This document shows, piece by piece, positions 52,131 through 59,306 of a DNA stretch of 59,306 bases. Both the position numbers and the translations under genes were made by a program. Numbering within the stretch: the stretch's first letter is position 1; every line of letters starts with the position of its first letter. Under the pieces are notes generated by a model that was given only the letters and a program-made list of their open reading frames with translations, was not told where the DNA came from and made no database searches. The DNA comes from Aquidulcibacter sp. (GTDB lineage Bacteria > Pseudomonadota > Alphaproteobacteria > Caulobacterales > Aquidulcibacteraceae). The DNA lies in the NCBI RefSeq assembly GCF_020253525.1, contig NZ_JADCBK010000099.1, positions 1-59,306 on the forward strand. The letters run 5' to 3'.

Positions 52131-52826
52131 ATGAAACTGATCGTCTCTTTATTGGCCCTCGGCAGCTTATTTGGCATGGCCCCCCAAAAGGCGCTTGCAG
52201 AAGAAGCCAAAGGCAAGGTCGCTGTCTATGTCTCCATTCCCCGCCCCGCAGGGGTCACCGATGCGCGACTAAACGCCGAATTCACCCGCGCGATTCCAAT
52301 TTATGCCCAAGTGCCGGGCCTTGAGCGCAAATATTTCACCTATACGCAAACAGGCTTTGGCGGCCTTTATCTGTTTGAGACGGAAGCTGCCGCAAAGGCC
52401 CATTTCAACGCGGCTTGGTTGGAACGGGTCCAAAAGACCTATGGCGTGAAAGCAAGCCCCGTCTATTTCTCCGTCCCCGCCGTCACCGCTGGGGCGTCTC
52501 AAGCAGCCCCATCTGAAGCCAATGTCGCGACCATCGTGGAAGTCAAAGCGCCTTGGTATGCCAGCGATGCGCGGATCAAAAAGGGCTTGAAGGACGCGGT
52601 CCCAACCTATGCCGCAACACCGCATCTGATCTACAAATACTTCACCCAAGGGGCTGAGCGTAGTTTTGGCGGCATTTATTTGTGGGAAAATCAGGCCAGT
52701 GCAGAGGCCCATTTCGGCCCGGCTTGGCACGCCCGCGTGACCAAAAAATATGGCCATGACGGGGTTGTTACCTTTTTGAAGGCCCCCGTCACCCTGATCC
52801 AACCTGCCAAAGCAAAGAAGCACTAG
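52131..52826 (+). CDS. Exported protein with two tandem YdhR/monooxygenase-like domains
   Basis: 231 residues. A signal peptide (MKLIVSLLALGSLFGMAPQKALA) precedes two homologous halves of about 95 residues. The first contains IPIYAQVPGLERKYFTYTQ, FGGLYLFETEAAAKAHF and the second VPTYAATPHLIYKYFTQ, FGGIYLWENQASAEAHF, so a gene-internal duplication is clear. Each half looks like a YdhR-type dimeric alpha/beta-barrel ferredoxin-like fold; the duplication would make one chain equal to a dimer. Function unknown. AAAGGAAG upstream of the ATG. An alpha/beta hydrolase gene follows at once. Confidence 0.78.
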   Translation: MKLIVSLLALGSLFGMAPQKALAEEAKGKVAVYVSIPRPAGVTDARLNAEFTRAIPIYAQVPGLERKYFTYTQTGFGGLYLFETEAAAKAHFNAAWLERVQKTYGVKASPVYFSVPAVTAGASQAAPSEANVATIVEVKAPWYASDARIKKGLKDAVPTYAATPHLIYKYFTQGAERSFGGIYLWENQASAEAHFGPAWHARVTKKYGHDGVVTFLKAPVTLIQPAKAKKH

Positions 52827-52827
52827 C

Positions 52828-53745
52828 ATGAAGGTGTTGCGCGAACTTGGAACCAAGCTCGATACCTGGGGTGGCCGTCGCAAGATGGCCACTTTTCGCT
52901 CTGGTTGGGCGGCCCACACCTCGCCTGAGATCGGCTTTTATAGAACCCCGCTCACCCAATATCGCTATCGGGTCCGGGGGAGTGGGCCGACGCTCGTCTT
53001 CTCAGCCGACCCGCCGATGACATTGGAGAATTACGACGCGCTGCTAGACGCGTTCAGCCCGCATTTTCGCGTCGTGATTTTCGAACTACCGGCCATGGGG
53101 TTCAGCGCGGTTGATCCATCCTATCGGTTTGATTTTTATCAGACCAATGACGATGTCGCCCGCTTTTTGAAGGATGTGGCCGGTGAAGGCGCTATCCTGG
53201 CCTTTTCCTGCGTGGCCAGCCTGTGCGCGATTGATTTGGCGTGCCGACGACCGGAACTGGTCTCCCGCCTCGCCTTGTTACAAGCGGGTGATGTGGCCGC
53301 GTTTGCGGTATGGAAAGCCGGGCGTGACCCGAAAGGTATCTTGGCCCGCCCTTTCCTCGGCCAAATGGTGATGAAACAACTGGCCCCCAAGCGCATGCCC
53401 GAGTGGTATCGCCTGTCGGTCGGCCGCAAGGAGATGTTGGACCAGCTTGTCGCCTGCGCGTGTCGCTCGTTTGATCATGGGGCCATGTGGTCGCTGGCCA
53501 GCGCCTATCAGCTCTATATGGACCCAAGCATTCGGCTGGATCAACCAAAGCAGCCCCTCTTGGCCTTTTGGGGCGGGGCTGATCGCAGCCATCCCAAAGA
53601 AAATGCCGAAGGACCGCGCCGCTTGGCCGACCGCGTTGATTACATCCTCTATCCAGACCTTGGCCATACGCCAGAATTGGAAGATCCAGAGCGCGTGTGT
53701 CGGGACCTTCTGGCTTGGCTTAAACGCGGCGAGAAGGTGGATTGA
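52828..53745 (+). CDS. Alpha/beta-hydrolase fold protein with a degenerate nucleophile elbow
   Basis: 305 residues with the alpha/beta-hydrolase order: FELPAMGFSAVDPS near the oxyanion region, the nucleophile position in LAFSCVAS (Ser127), the acid in FWGGADRSH (Asp252) and the histidine in YPDLGHTPE (His280). The usual GxSxG is AFSCV, with both glycines replaced, so activity may be altered or lost. It begins one base after the stop of the duplicated YdhR-like gene, so the two are co-transcribed and may act together. Confidence 0.75.
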   Translation: MKVLRELGTKLDTWGGRRKMATFRSGWAAHTSPEIGFYRTPLTQYRYRVRGSGPTLVFSADPPMTLENYDALLDAFSPHFRVVIFELPAMGFSAVDPSYRFDFYQTNDDVARFLKDVAGEGAILAFSCVASLCAIDLACRRPELVSRLALLQAGDVAAFAVWKAGRDPKGILARPFLGQMVMKQLAPKRMPEWYRLSVGRKEMLDQLVACACRSFDHGAMWSLASAYQLYMDPSIRLDQPKQPLLAFWGGADRSHPKENAEGPRRLADRVDYILYPDLGHTPELEDPERVCRDLLAWLKRGEKVD

Positions 53746-53777
53746 ACCTCACCCTTCCCATTGCCAGAAAGAGGGCC

Positions 53778-53783
53778 TATAGT
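53778..53783 (+). promoter_or_regulatory. Candidate -10 box of the tmRNA gene
   Basis: TATAGT stands about seven bases before the first GGGG of the acceptor piece. The -35 at a 17-bp spacing is poor (CTTCCC), so only the -10 is suggested. Confidence 0.35.
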
Positions 53784-53786
53784 AGT

Positions 53787-54110
53787 GGGGTCCGGTTCGC
53801 CGGACTATGGTGATAAACGTGCGTGAAATAAGCAGGCCGGACCGGGGTGCGATTCCCCGCGGCTCCACCAAACTCTCAGCGTGTATCGACGCGAGTGTGG
53901 GGCCGATCAGGATCGACGGATGTGTAAAGACGTTACTTTTACCCGCGTGGGCTTCGTCAACCGCCCATTTTCACAAATGCAAACGATAACTTTGCACAGG
54001 AAGTCCGTTTGGCTGCGTAATGCGGTCTGATTGACATCCGACTAAGTCCTAAGGCTTCGGCCGAAGGCGGGGCACGGAGGGGGGCCCGGCAACAGCAACC
54101 CCCTCCACTT
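53787..54110 (+). ncRNA. ssrA: tmRNA, two-piece (circularly permuted) form
   Basis: Rescues stalled ribosomes. The gene is permuted as in alphaproteobacteria. The acceptor piece comes first, with T-stem CGGGG-TGCGATT-CCCCG and the acceptor end CGGCTCC-A-CCA (53860-53870). About 28 bases of excised spacer follow. The coding piece then opens GGGGCCG (53899-53905), whose seven bases pair with CGGCTCC (one G-U pair). The tag frame is at 53979-54020. A GGAGGGGG / CCCCCTCC stem (54076-54106) lies near the 3' end, typical of the pseudoknot part. Mature ends are approximate. Confidence 0.93.
53979..54020 (+). other. tmRNA tag-peptide reading frame
   Basis: Resume codon GCA through stop TAA encodes ANDNFAQEVRLAA. 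It is close to the Caulobacter tag (ANDNFAEEFAVAA), with the ANDNFA block that SspB recognises and a C-terminal LAA that ClpX recognises. Confidence 0.93.
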
Positions 54111-54144
54111 TCAAACAGGACACGAGGATAAGCTAAGTTTCGCG

Positions 54145-54831
54145 TCAGGCCGCTTGGCGTGTCAGCTCGCTCTGGCAGGCCTGTAGGGCTTCTAGCAAAT
54201 CCGTGCGGCGCTGATCGGCGGCCCGGATCCTTGGCTTCCAAATCCCTTCAAGCTCTTGCAGCATCGCCCCACTTACGGGGTCTAGGGCATGTAAACGCAT
54301 GTGCACCACGTCAAACGTGAGCCCCGCGATTTCGCGCTGTTTCTCAAGATAGGCGCGTTGCAACCCAAATTGGGTTTGATAGGCCTTGATGAAGGCATCC
54401 AAGCGCGGGTCTGCCACCAAGGGCTCAAAATGTTGAATCTGCGCAGGCGGCCAGGACAGATCATAGGTCTGTTTTGGGTCCTCTAAGAAGGCCGTTTTTC
54501 CCGCTTCCCACCCTGTTAAGCTATGGGGGGTGATGTCTAGCCATTGGCCGTCAGCCTGTTCCCAGACGGCATGGTGCCAGGCCAGCAAGGTCAGGGCCTT
54601 GATCTCGATAACCAACCAGCCGAATCGAATCCGCCCGCCAGATTGGGCGAGACAATCGCGCACATTCCAATAGCAGCGGCCAGGCCGCGCCCACACAAGG
54701 GGCTGTCGGGGCACCATATGCAATTTGACCGCCGAAAGCCTTCTTTTGAGTGCCGTCAGTCCAGCCGAATTGGGACCGGCATCACCTTGGATCAACATAG
54801 AGCCCGCAATCTCCAAATCCGCTCTGCTCAT
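54145..54831 (-). CDS. Protein of unknown function with Cys-His-Asp motif
   Basis: 228 residues. I do not recognise a named family. The middle contains CYWNVRDC (Cys53), GGRIRFGWLVIE, then WHHAVWEQADGQWLDITP with His86/87 and Asp99. The order Cys, His, Asp in conserved-looking surroundings suggests a papain-like/NlpC-P60-type active site or a metal site; this is inference. The C-terminal 90 residues are helical. It is convergent with the tmRNA gene and appears to stand alone. Confidence 0.6.
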   Translation of the reverse strand: MSRADLEIAGSMLIQGDAGPNSAGLTALKRRLSAVKLHMVPRQPLVWARPGRCYWNVRDCLAQSGGRIRFGWLVIEIKALTLLAWHHAVWEQADGQWLDITPHSLTGWEAGKTAFLEDPKQTYDLSWPPAQIQHFEPLVADPRLDAFIKAYQTQFGLQRAYLEKQREIAGLTFDVVHMRLHALDPVSGAMLQELEGIWKPRIRAADQRRTDLLEALQACQSELTRQAA

Positions 54832-55177
54832 GAAAATTACGCACGCTCAATGAAGCAGACTTACCCGAAACAGTAACCAAAGGGTAAATTTAATATAATA
54901 TTACCCATGGTGACCAAAAAGCTCTCCTTTTCAAATATTATAGGCCATTGAATTTCATCGATAATTTCAAAGATTTTTTAAACCGGCCCACTCACATGTC
55001 AAAAGATCTTTTGGGCCACCAAAATCCACCGCATCGGACACGGGCGGCCGAGCACTCGCCCCATGGGTGCTAGGGTTCGCTTGGACACCGAAGTCGATTG
55101 CGCGCGGGCGAAAGCGGGATTAAGAAGACTCGCATAATCATAACGCCAAAAGTGGCAAACTGCAGGAGACGGGCCAG
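54832..55177. other. Intergenic region between the unknown gene and sspB
   Basis: About 350 bases, locally AT-rich (54885-54980). An inverted repeat GGGTAA...TTACCC (54884-54906, 11-base AT-rich centre) and a further TTACCC at 54863 lie just upstream of the minus-strand gene. I see no RNA gene. The sspB promoter must lie towards the right end. Confidence 0.35.
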
Positions 55178-55654
55178 ATGTCGGAAGACCTCATCGGCTA
55201 TGCGAAACTAACTCAAGACGCCCTTCGCGGCGTCGTGCGCGACGCGATCAAAGTCGCGCTGACAGGCCTGCCTGCGGACCACCATTTCTACATCAGCTTC
55301 CGCACCCGGGCGCGCGGTGTGCAAGTTGCCCAATATTTGGCGGCGAAATATCCCGACGAAATGACCATTGTGATCCAGCACCAATATGAAGGTCTGGAAG
55401 TGCGCGACGATTTCTTCGCCATCACCTTGCACTTTGGTGGCGTGCCGCAACGCATTGTGATTCCGTTTGCAGCCATCACCCGCTTCTATGACCCATCGGT
55501 GCGCTTTGCCTTGCCGTTTGACGTGGTCGACGATCTCTCGCCCGACGCGGATATGGACGACGACGTATTAGAAACCGAAGTCGAAGATACCGTCGTCAAA
55601 GCGCCCAGCACGGGCGCTGTTGTCAGCCTCGATGCATTCCGGCGTAAGAAGTGA
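55178..55654 (+). CDS. sspB: ClpXP adaptor SspB (alphaproteobacterial type)
   Basis: 158 residues. It tethers ssrA-tagged proteins to the ClpXP protease in the cytoplasm. The substrate-binding domain spans about 1-125 (LIGYAKLTQDALRGVVRDAIK, then HHFYISFRTRARGVQVAQYL and FFAITLHFGGVPQRIVIPFAAITRFYDPSVRF). An acidic flexible linker follows, then a short basic ClpX-binding tail (VSLDAFRRKK). The tmRNA encoding its target tag is 1.1 kb upstream. CAGGAGA precedes the start. Its stop overlaps the next gene (GTGA). Confidence 0.96.
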   Translation: MSEDLIGYAKLTQDALRGVVRDAIKVALTGLPADHHFYISFRTRARGVQVAQYLAAKYPDEMTIVIQHQYEGLEVRDDFFAITLHFGGVPQRIVIPFAAITRFYDPSVRFALPFDVVDDLSPDADMDDDVLETEVEDTVVKAPSTGAVVSLDAFRRKK

Positions 55655-56121
55655 GCGAAGAGGCCCGCCCAGCCCGCAGCGATGCGGAAGTTCTGGCAAA
55701 ATTTACCCAAGCCAAATCCCGTCCCGCCTGCTCTGACACATTGGGCTTAGAAGTCCTGTCGATTGATCAGGCTTTAGGCCGCGTGCGGATCAAGATGGTC
55801 GGCCAGGCGGCATGGTGCAATCCACGCGGCGCGCTGCAAGGTGGCTTTGTCACGGCCATGCTGGATGAAGCCATGGCGATTGCGGGCATTGTTGCGGGGC
55901 AAATGGCCTTTGCCGTCCCGACCTTAGAACTTAAAACCACCTTCCTGCGCCCCTGCCCGGCTGGCCCTGTGGAAGCCGAAGGCCGCGTGGTTAAATGGGG
56001 CAATAAGGCCGCCTTTTTAGAGGCCGACTTGTTTGACGCCGACGGCAAACTCGTCGCGCGCGCCACATCCACCGTCCTGCCCACACCCTTGCCCGCAAGA
56101 CATCCGAGGGCGGACGGTTAA
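55651..56121 (+). CDS. PaaI-family thioesterase (hotdog fold)
   Basis: 156 residues with the hotdog core: LGLEVLSIDQALGRVRIKMVG, then CNPRGALQGGFVTAMLDEAMAIA with the helix-start G-G...D/E active region and VPTLELKTTFLRPCPAGPVEAEG. Expected to hydrolyse acyl-CoA thioesters; the substrate is unknown. It starts with GTG overlapping the sspB stop by four bases, so it is translated from the same mRNA. Confidence 0.85.
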   Translation: MSEEARPARSDAEVLAKFTQAKSRPACSDTLGLEVLSIDQALGRVRIKMVGQAAWCNPRGALQGGFVTAMLDEAMAIAGIVAGQMAFAVPTLELKTTFLRPCPAGPVEAEGRVVKWGNKAAFLEADLFDADGKLVARATSTVLPTPLPARHPRADG

Positions 56122-56129
56122 GCGGACGC

Positions 56130-56158
56130 GTAGGGTGCATTCCTTTGGAATGCACCAT
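56130..56158 (+). repeat. GGTGCATTCC single-hairpin repeat
   Basis: GTAGGGTGCATTCC-TTT-GGAATGCACC followed by ATGGTCAAGCC. The ATGGTCAAG flank is the same as at the ends of three-hairpin copies A, B, D and E, linking the two repeat types. Confidence 0.8.
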
Positions 56159-56184
56159 GGTCAAGCCAAACATGAAGGCTTTTT

Positions 56185-56275
56185 TCACTTAGAACGGCTC
56201 TAAGCCTCGCTTCGCTCGCATTAGAGCCGCCCGACAATTGTCTTTGCGCAAGCTGGGGGGTCAAGGGGCGCAGCT
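56185..56275 (-). repeat. Three-hairpin repeat, half copy E, interrupted
   Basis: Read on the minus strand, it holds half of hairpin 2 (CTTGACCCCCCAGCTTGCGC) and a complete hairpin 3 with different arms: GGCTCTAA and TTAGAGCC in place of GGCTTCAAG and CTTGAAGCC. Both arms changed together, so pairing is kept. At about 56275 the copy breaks off into the CCCCTCTCCC repeat, which appears to have inserted there. Confidence 0.75.
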
Positions 56276-56445
56276 CCCCTCTCCCTTTGGGGTCGACCTA
56301 AAGGTCGACGGGTCGGGGGTGAGGGCCTAGAGAACACATAGTTTGCATCTGGATTTCGGACGCCTCGATTGTAAGGATTGCAGCGCTCTTGCGCAGCCGC
56401 CCCCTCACCCCCGCCCCTCTCCCCCTCAGGGAGCGAGGGGAGCGC
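56274..56445. repeat. Two CCCTCTCCC-type repeats in opposite orientation
   Basis: CCCCTCTCCC...GGGGTGAGGGC (56274-56330) and its inverted relative CCCTCACCCCCGCCCCTCTCCCC (about 56403-56425) bracket some 70 bases of unassigned sequence. A hairpin GGTCGACCTAAAGGTCGAC lies in the first. This block separates half copy E from full copy D of the three-hairpin repeat. Confidence 0.6.
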
Positions 56446-56529
56446 GAGCGCAGTAGCGCGATGCATGCGTTACAATGCAATGCACTTAGCACCGTAGCAC
56501 CATAGTCAAGCCAAACTTAAAAGTTCTTT

Positions 56530-56730
56530 TTACTTGGAACGGTTCAAGGCCGCACTCCGCTTGCCTTGAAGCCGCCCGACAATTCTTCTTGCGCAAGCTG
56601 GGGGGTCAAGGGGTGAAATCGACTTCGTCGACGCGCGAAGCGCGCCCCTTGACGCCCCATCTTGCGCGCTCAAACTCGAACACGGCCTTTGCCAAGGCAG
56701 AGCCTGCGGCAAAGGCTGTCTAGGTAAAAA
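56530..56730 (-). repeat. Three-hairpin structured repeat, copy D
   Basis: Full copy on the minus strand: hairpin 1 GCCTTTGCC...GGCAAAGGC, hairpin 2 with tips CGCGCTTCGCGCG and TCGACGAAGTCGA, hairpin 3 GGCTTCAAGGC...GCCTTGAA. The long stem has one uncompensated C-C mismatch relative to B. A GGTGCATTCC hairpin lies on its upstream side at 56758-56781. Confidence 0.83.
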
Positions 56731-56757
56731 ATAATGTAAAAACAGATATGTATCTGC

Positions 56758-56781
56758 GGTGCATTCCGACAGGAATGCACC
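56758..56781. repeat. GGTGCATTCC single-hairpin repeat before hisG end
   Basis: GGTGCATTCC-GACA-GGAATGCACC, 21 bases past the hisG stop codon. It may also act as a transcript end for the his operon, though no U tract follows. Confidence 0.75.
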
Positions 56782-56801
56782 ATGGTCAAGGCAAAGGCTG
56801 C

Positions 56802-57506
56802 TTACAACCGATCCAAGCCCAACCGCTTGAACAGCTGTGCGGCGGTGGTGTTGGTTGCCTCGGTCCAATCGGCAAGCTTGGACCGCATCAGGCAGGATTC
56901 GCTTTTCAAAATCACGCCGTCATCTAGGATTTTCAGGGCATTGGCGGTCAATGTCGCCCCTGATGTTGTGATGTCGACAATGGCTTCGGCAATGCCTGCT
57001 GCGGGGGCACCTTCTGTTGCGCCGGCGCTGTCGACGATGCGGTGATCGGCGACATGATGGTCGCGCATGAATTGTGCGGTCAGGCGGGTGAATTTCGTGG
57101 CGATGCGGAACCGCCGCCCAGTTTGGCGACGCATATCGGTGGCCACTTCGGCGAGGTCTGCCATGGTCTCAACATCGATCCAGCCATTAGGCACGGCAAC
57201 CACCACATCGGCGCGGCCAAAGCCAAGACGGGCTTCGATGCTGAGGCGCGCATCGACATCACTTGCGGCCTCGCGCACAATGTCCTCCCCGGTGATGCCG
57301 AGGTGAATATCCCCGGCGAGCAAGGCTTTGCCGATCTCGCTGGCCGAAGCCAAGCGGATTTGGATATCGTCAAACCCGTCCAGCGTCGCACTATAGCCGC
57401 GTTCGCCGCCCGTTTGGCGCAGGACGAGGCCCTTTTTGGCAAGCCAAGCTTCGCATTGTTCTTTCAAGCGGCCTTTGGAGGGAAGGGCTAGGATGAGGCT
57501 TGCCAT
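56802..57506 (-). CDS. hisG: ATP phosphoribosyltransferase, short form
   Basis: First enzyme of histidine synthesis (ATP + PRPP to phosphoribosyl-ATP). 234 residues without the C-terminal ACT-like domain, i.e. the short form that requires HisZ. Family motifs: [25 protein letters not shown] and the PRPP-site [25 protein letters not shown] 57506 has GGAGGG upstream, within the end of hisZ. Last gene of hisS-hisZ-hisG. Confidence 0.97.
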   Translation of the reverse strand: MASLILALPSKGRLKEQCEAWLAKKGLVLRQTGGERGYSATLDGFDDIQIRLASASEIGKALLAGDIHLGITGEDIVREAASDVDARLSIEARLGFGRADVVVAVPNGWIDVETMADLAEVATDMRRQTGRRFRIATKFTRLTAQFMRDHHVADHRIVDSAGATEGAPAAGIAEAIVDITTSGATLTANALKILDDGVILKSESCLMRSKLADWTEATNTTAAQLFKRLGLDRL

Positions 57507-57507
57507 C

Positions 57508-58641
57508 TTATCGCCCTCCAAAGCGTGCGGGGCGGATCACGCAGCCAACGGCCCGTGCCTGACGTGTGCCAGAGGAAATCTCGCCCACCAAGGTGTCATA
57601 GCGCCCACCCGTTGCCACAGGCCGTGCAAAGCTGGGGTCTGCGGCAAAGTCAAAGGCCATGCCATCATAATAATCAAAGGCTTCCGGGCTTAAGGCCTCA
57701 AAATGGGCATGGGCCAAGGCCCCAGGTGCTTCTTGTTGAATCCGGTCTAGCCGCAAGGTCCAGGCTTGGCGCCAGTCCATGAGATCGACGCCGAGCTTGC
57801 CCGCCAGCGTGACACATTCATCCAAACTGGCAGCAAGCGAGCCTTGGCTATTGAGCTGAATGAGCTTGGTTAGGGTCTCAGCCAAGTCTGGCGCAAGCGG
57901 TTTGGCGATGGCGCGCTTGGCCCGAGCGGCTAAGCGGTCTGCGACATGGCTTAATTGCCGATTGCCGGGCAGCGACAGATTGGCGAGTGTTAGAACTTCG
58001 GCGACCGTGCTGCGGGCGCGTTCGGGGTCGAGTTCGGCAATCGTGCGTTCAAGCGCACTAATCTGACGGCTTGGTGCGGTGCCGCTGGCTTGGGCCAGCA
58101 CGCGCTTCAGCGCACTTTTATGGCTGGCCACTTCCCCTAAAGCACTGCCCCAAGGATCGGGGAGATCAGCTTTCGCAATGATCGTGGGCAAGAGGCCCCC
58201 GTCACACAGACGGACAAAAAGATTGTGCTCGTCAGCCGCTTGGCAGGCCTCCCAGGCCGCGAGGAAGACGGTCACATCGGCTTCAATCCGGTCTGCATCC
58301 CCAAAGCGTTCGAGGCCGATTTGCACGAATTCAGGGGCGCGGTCTTCGCCTGCCTTGGGGGCACGAAACACTTTGCCCTCACACACCCACGCCACAGGTT
58401 CGTCATCGACGGTGGCATTTTGGACATAGTTCAGCGCCGCAGGAATGGTCAAATCGGCGCGCAAGCATAATTCCGCCCCGTCTGGTCCGGACGCAAAATA
58501 AAGGCGCGGGCGCACGTCTTCGCCAGCCAATTCCAGCACCAAAGCCGCAGGCAACAGGGTTGGCAACGCCACTTCTTGCCCGCCCCGGGCCTTTAAGGCA
58601 GCCCAAGCGGCCTGCATTTTAGGACCCGTCTCTTGGTTCAT
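57508..58641 (-). CDS. hisZ: ATP phosphoribosyltransferase regulatory subunit
   Basis: 377-residue HisRS-like protein lacking synthetase activity; it forms a hetero-octamer with short HisG and carries the histidine feedback site. Class II-like motifs remain, e.g. [41 protein letters not shown] and the late [11 protein letters not shown]. Its start overlaps the hisS stop (ATGA), and hisG follows one base after its end. Confidence 0.95.
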   Translation of the reverse strand: MNQETGPKMQAAWAALKARGGQEVALPTLLPAALVLELAGEDVRPRLYFASGPDGAELCLRADLTIPAALNYVQNATVDDEPVAWVCEGKVFRAPKAGEDRAPEFVQIGLERFGDADRIEADVTVFLAAWEACQAADEHNLFVRLCDGGLLPTIIAKADLPDPWGSALGEVASHKSALKRVLAQASGTAPSRQISALERTIAELDPERARSTVAEVLTLANLSLPGNRQLSHVADRLAARAKRAIAKPLAPDLAETLTKLIQLNSQGSLAASLDECVTLAGKLGVDLMDWRQAWTLRLDRIQQEAPGALAHAHFEALSPEAFDYYDGMAFDFAADPSFARPVATGGRYDTLVGEISSGTRQARAVGCVIRPARFGGR

Positions 58642-59306
58642 GGCTTCAGCATGTCCTGCACAGCTTGGACCAATTGGGCGCGGGGGACTTCGACTTGGGC
58701 GGGACGCTCGCGCCGCCAGGCCTCGTTTGACTCAATCGATTGGGCCAATTGCGCACCCAGATTGAGGTCCTTTAAGGTCACTTTGCCGGCTTCACGCTCT
58801 TGGCTGCCTTCCATCACCACGACAGGGGCTTTGCGGCGGTCGGCATATTTCATCTGCGCCTTCATGCCAGAACTGCCGAGATAGACTTCGGCCGCAATGC
58901 CTGCCGCGCGTAGCTCGCCCGCCATTTGCATATAGCCCGCCATCGCGTCGCTATCGAGGGCGAGGATGACAACCGGGCCTTGGGCCGCTTCTGGTGGACG
59001 ACCCGAGGCCGACAAGGCCGCAACCAAGCGCGACACGCCGAGTGAAAAGCCGGTTGCAGGCGCCCGTTCACCCCGGAAACGCATCACCAAATCATCATAG
59101 CGCCCGCCAGACCCGATCGAGCCAAAGCGAACCTTATTGCCCTTCTCATCCAAGGTCTCGGTCAGAAGTTCGGCTTCAAACACAGGGCCGGTATAATATT
59201 CAAGGCCACGCACAATCGCCGGATCAAAGAAAGCGCGGTCTTCGAGAATATCGAGCGCGCGCAAGGTGGCATCAATCGCCCCAAGCTCTGCCACACCTTC
59301 TGCCCC
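58638..59306 (-). CDS. hisS: Histidyl-tRNA synthetase, 3' part
   Basis: The C-terminal 222 residues or so of HisRS; the frame runs off the window at 59306. The catalytic HisB-type region is visible ([15 protein letters not shown] with motif-like [13 protein letters not shown] and GFSLGVSRL, motif 3), followed by the anticodon-binding alpha/beta domain ([22 protein letters not shown]). First visible gene of hisS-hisZ-hisG, overlapping hisZ by four bases. The missing 5' part holds motifs 1 and 2. Confidence 0.96.
   Translation of the reverse strand, partial: GAEGVAELGAIDATLRALDILEDRAFFDPAIVRGLEYYTGPVFEAELLTETLDEKGNKVRFGSIGSGGRYDDLVMRFRGERAPATGFSLGVSRLVAALSASGRPPEAAQGPVVILALDSDAMAGYMQMAGELRAAGIAAEVYLGSSGMKAQMKYADRRKAPVVVMEGSQEREAGKVTLKDLNLGAQLAQSIESNEAWRRERPAQVEVPRAQLVQAVQDMLKP

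Overview
The window looks like a chromosomal segment of an alphaproteobacterium, most likely from the Caulobacterales/Hyphomonadaceae side of the class. The evidence is a two-piece (circularly permuted) tmRNA with the tag ANDNFAQEVRLAA, an alphaproteobacterial SspB, an atpHAGD operon without F0 genes, the flagellin regulators FlbT and FlaF, a PodJ-like coiled-coil/Sel1 protein, class I lysyl-tRNA synthetase, and the hisS-hisZ-hisG operon. No rRNA, tRNA, integrase, transposase or CRISPR array was seen. The species cannot be named from this sequence.

Layout. 1-5 kb: a hairpin-rich gene-free start, a divergent lysR/sbtA (bicarbonate transporter) pair, a 20-codon ORF with an exceptionally long Shine-Dalgarno sequence and its own terminator, then lysK-GNAT. 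5-15 kb: SRPBCC-marR, a secreted amidohydrolase, a TRAP transporter (P-Q-M), NDH-2, a GNAT gene and an ECF42-type sigma factor with its DGPF/YCII partner. 15-25 kb: SixA-like phosphatase, glnD, a GH84-like glycosidase behind a 1.2-kresidue PodJ-like protein, and a ferritin-like diiron protein. 25-33.6 kb: MHS-type symporter, TPR protein, SDR protein, an NMT1-type ABC transporter, an undecaprenyl-phosphate sugar transferase, a CobW/ZNG1-type GTPase and HU. 33.7-38.6 kb: NUDIX, two marR/tetR-thioesterase groups, flbT-flaF, a TerC-type protein and a hypothetical gene. 38.6-40.7 kb: an accessory patch with a RelE/HigA-like toxin-antitoxin pair and a small lipoprotein between palindromic repeats. 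41-47 kb: atpHAGD, a terminator, an inverted DUF4440-type gene, then atpC. 47-56 kb: a GNAT gene between repeats, hflKC, mrp, a LysR-controlled pair with a duplicated YdhR-like protein, the tmRNA, an unknown Cys-His-Asp protein, sspB and a thioesterase. 56-59.3 kb: a repeat cluster, then hisG, hisZ and the 3' part of hisS.

Working together: tmRNA and SspB act in one pathway (tagging of stalled proteins and delivery to ClpXP) and lie about 1 kb apart. HflK/HflC modulate membrane proteolysis. FlbT/FlaF and the PodJ-like protein point to a polar, flagellated cell cycle. GlnD controls PII nitrogen signalling.

The least ordinary content is non-coding. First, a roughly 190-bp three-hairpin repeat occurs in four copies plus one half copy, with several paired compensatory changes between copies. 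Second, a short GGTGCATTCC/GGAATGCACC hairpin repeat flanks single-gene 'cassettes' and is arranged as single, double and triple units. Third, a small ORF has a 14-nt perfect complement of the 16S rRNA 3' end, which can also pair with the ORF's own codons. All domain calls were made by reading the translations, without database searches.
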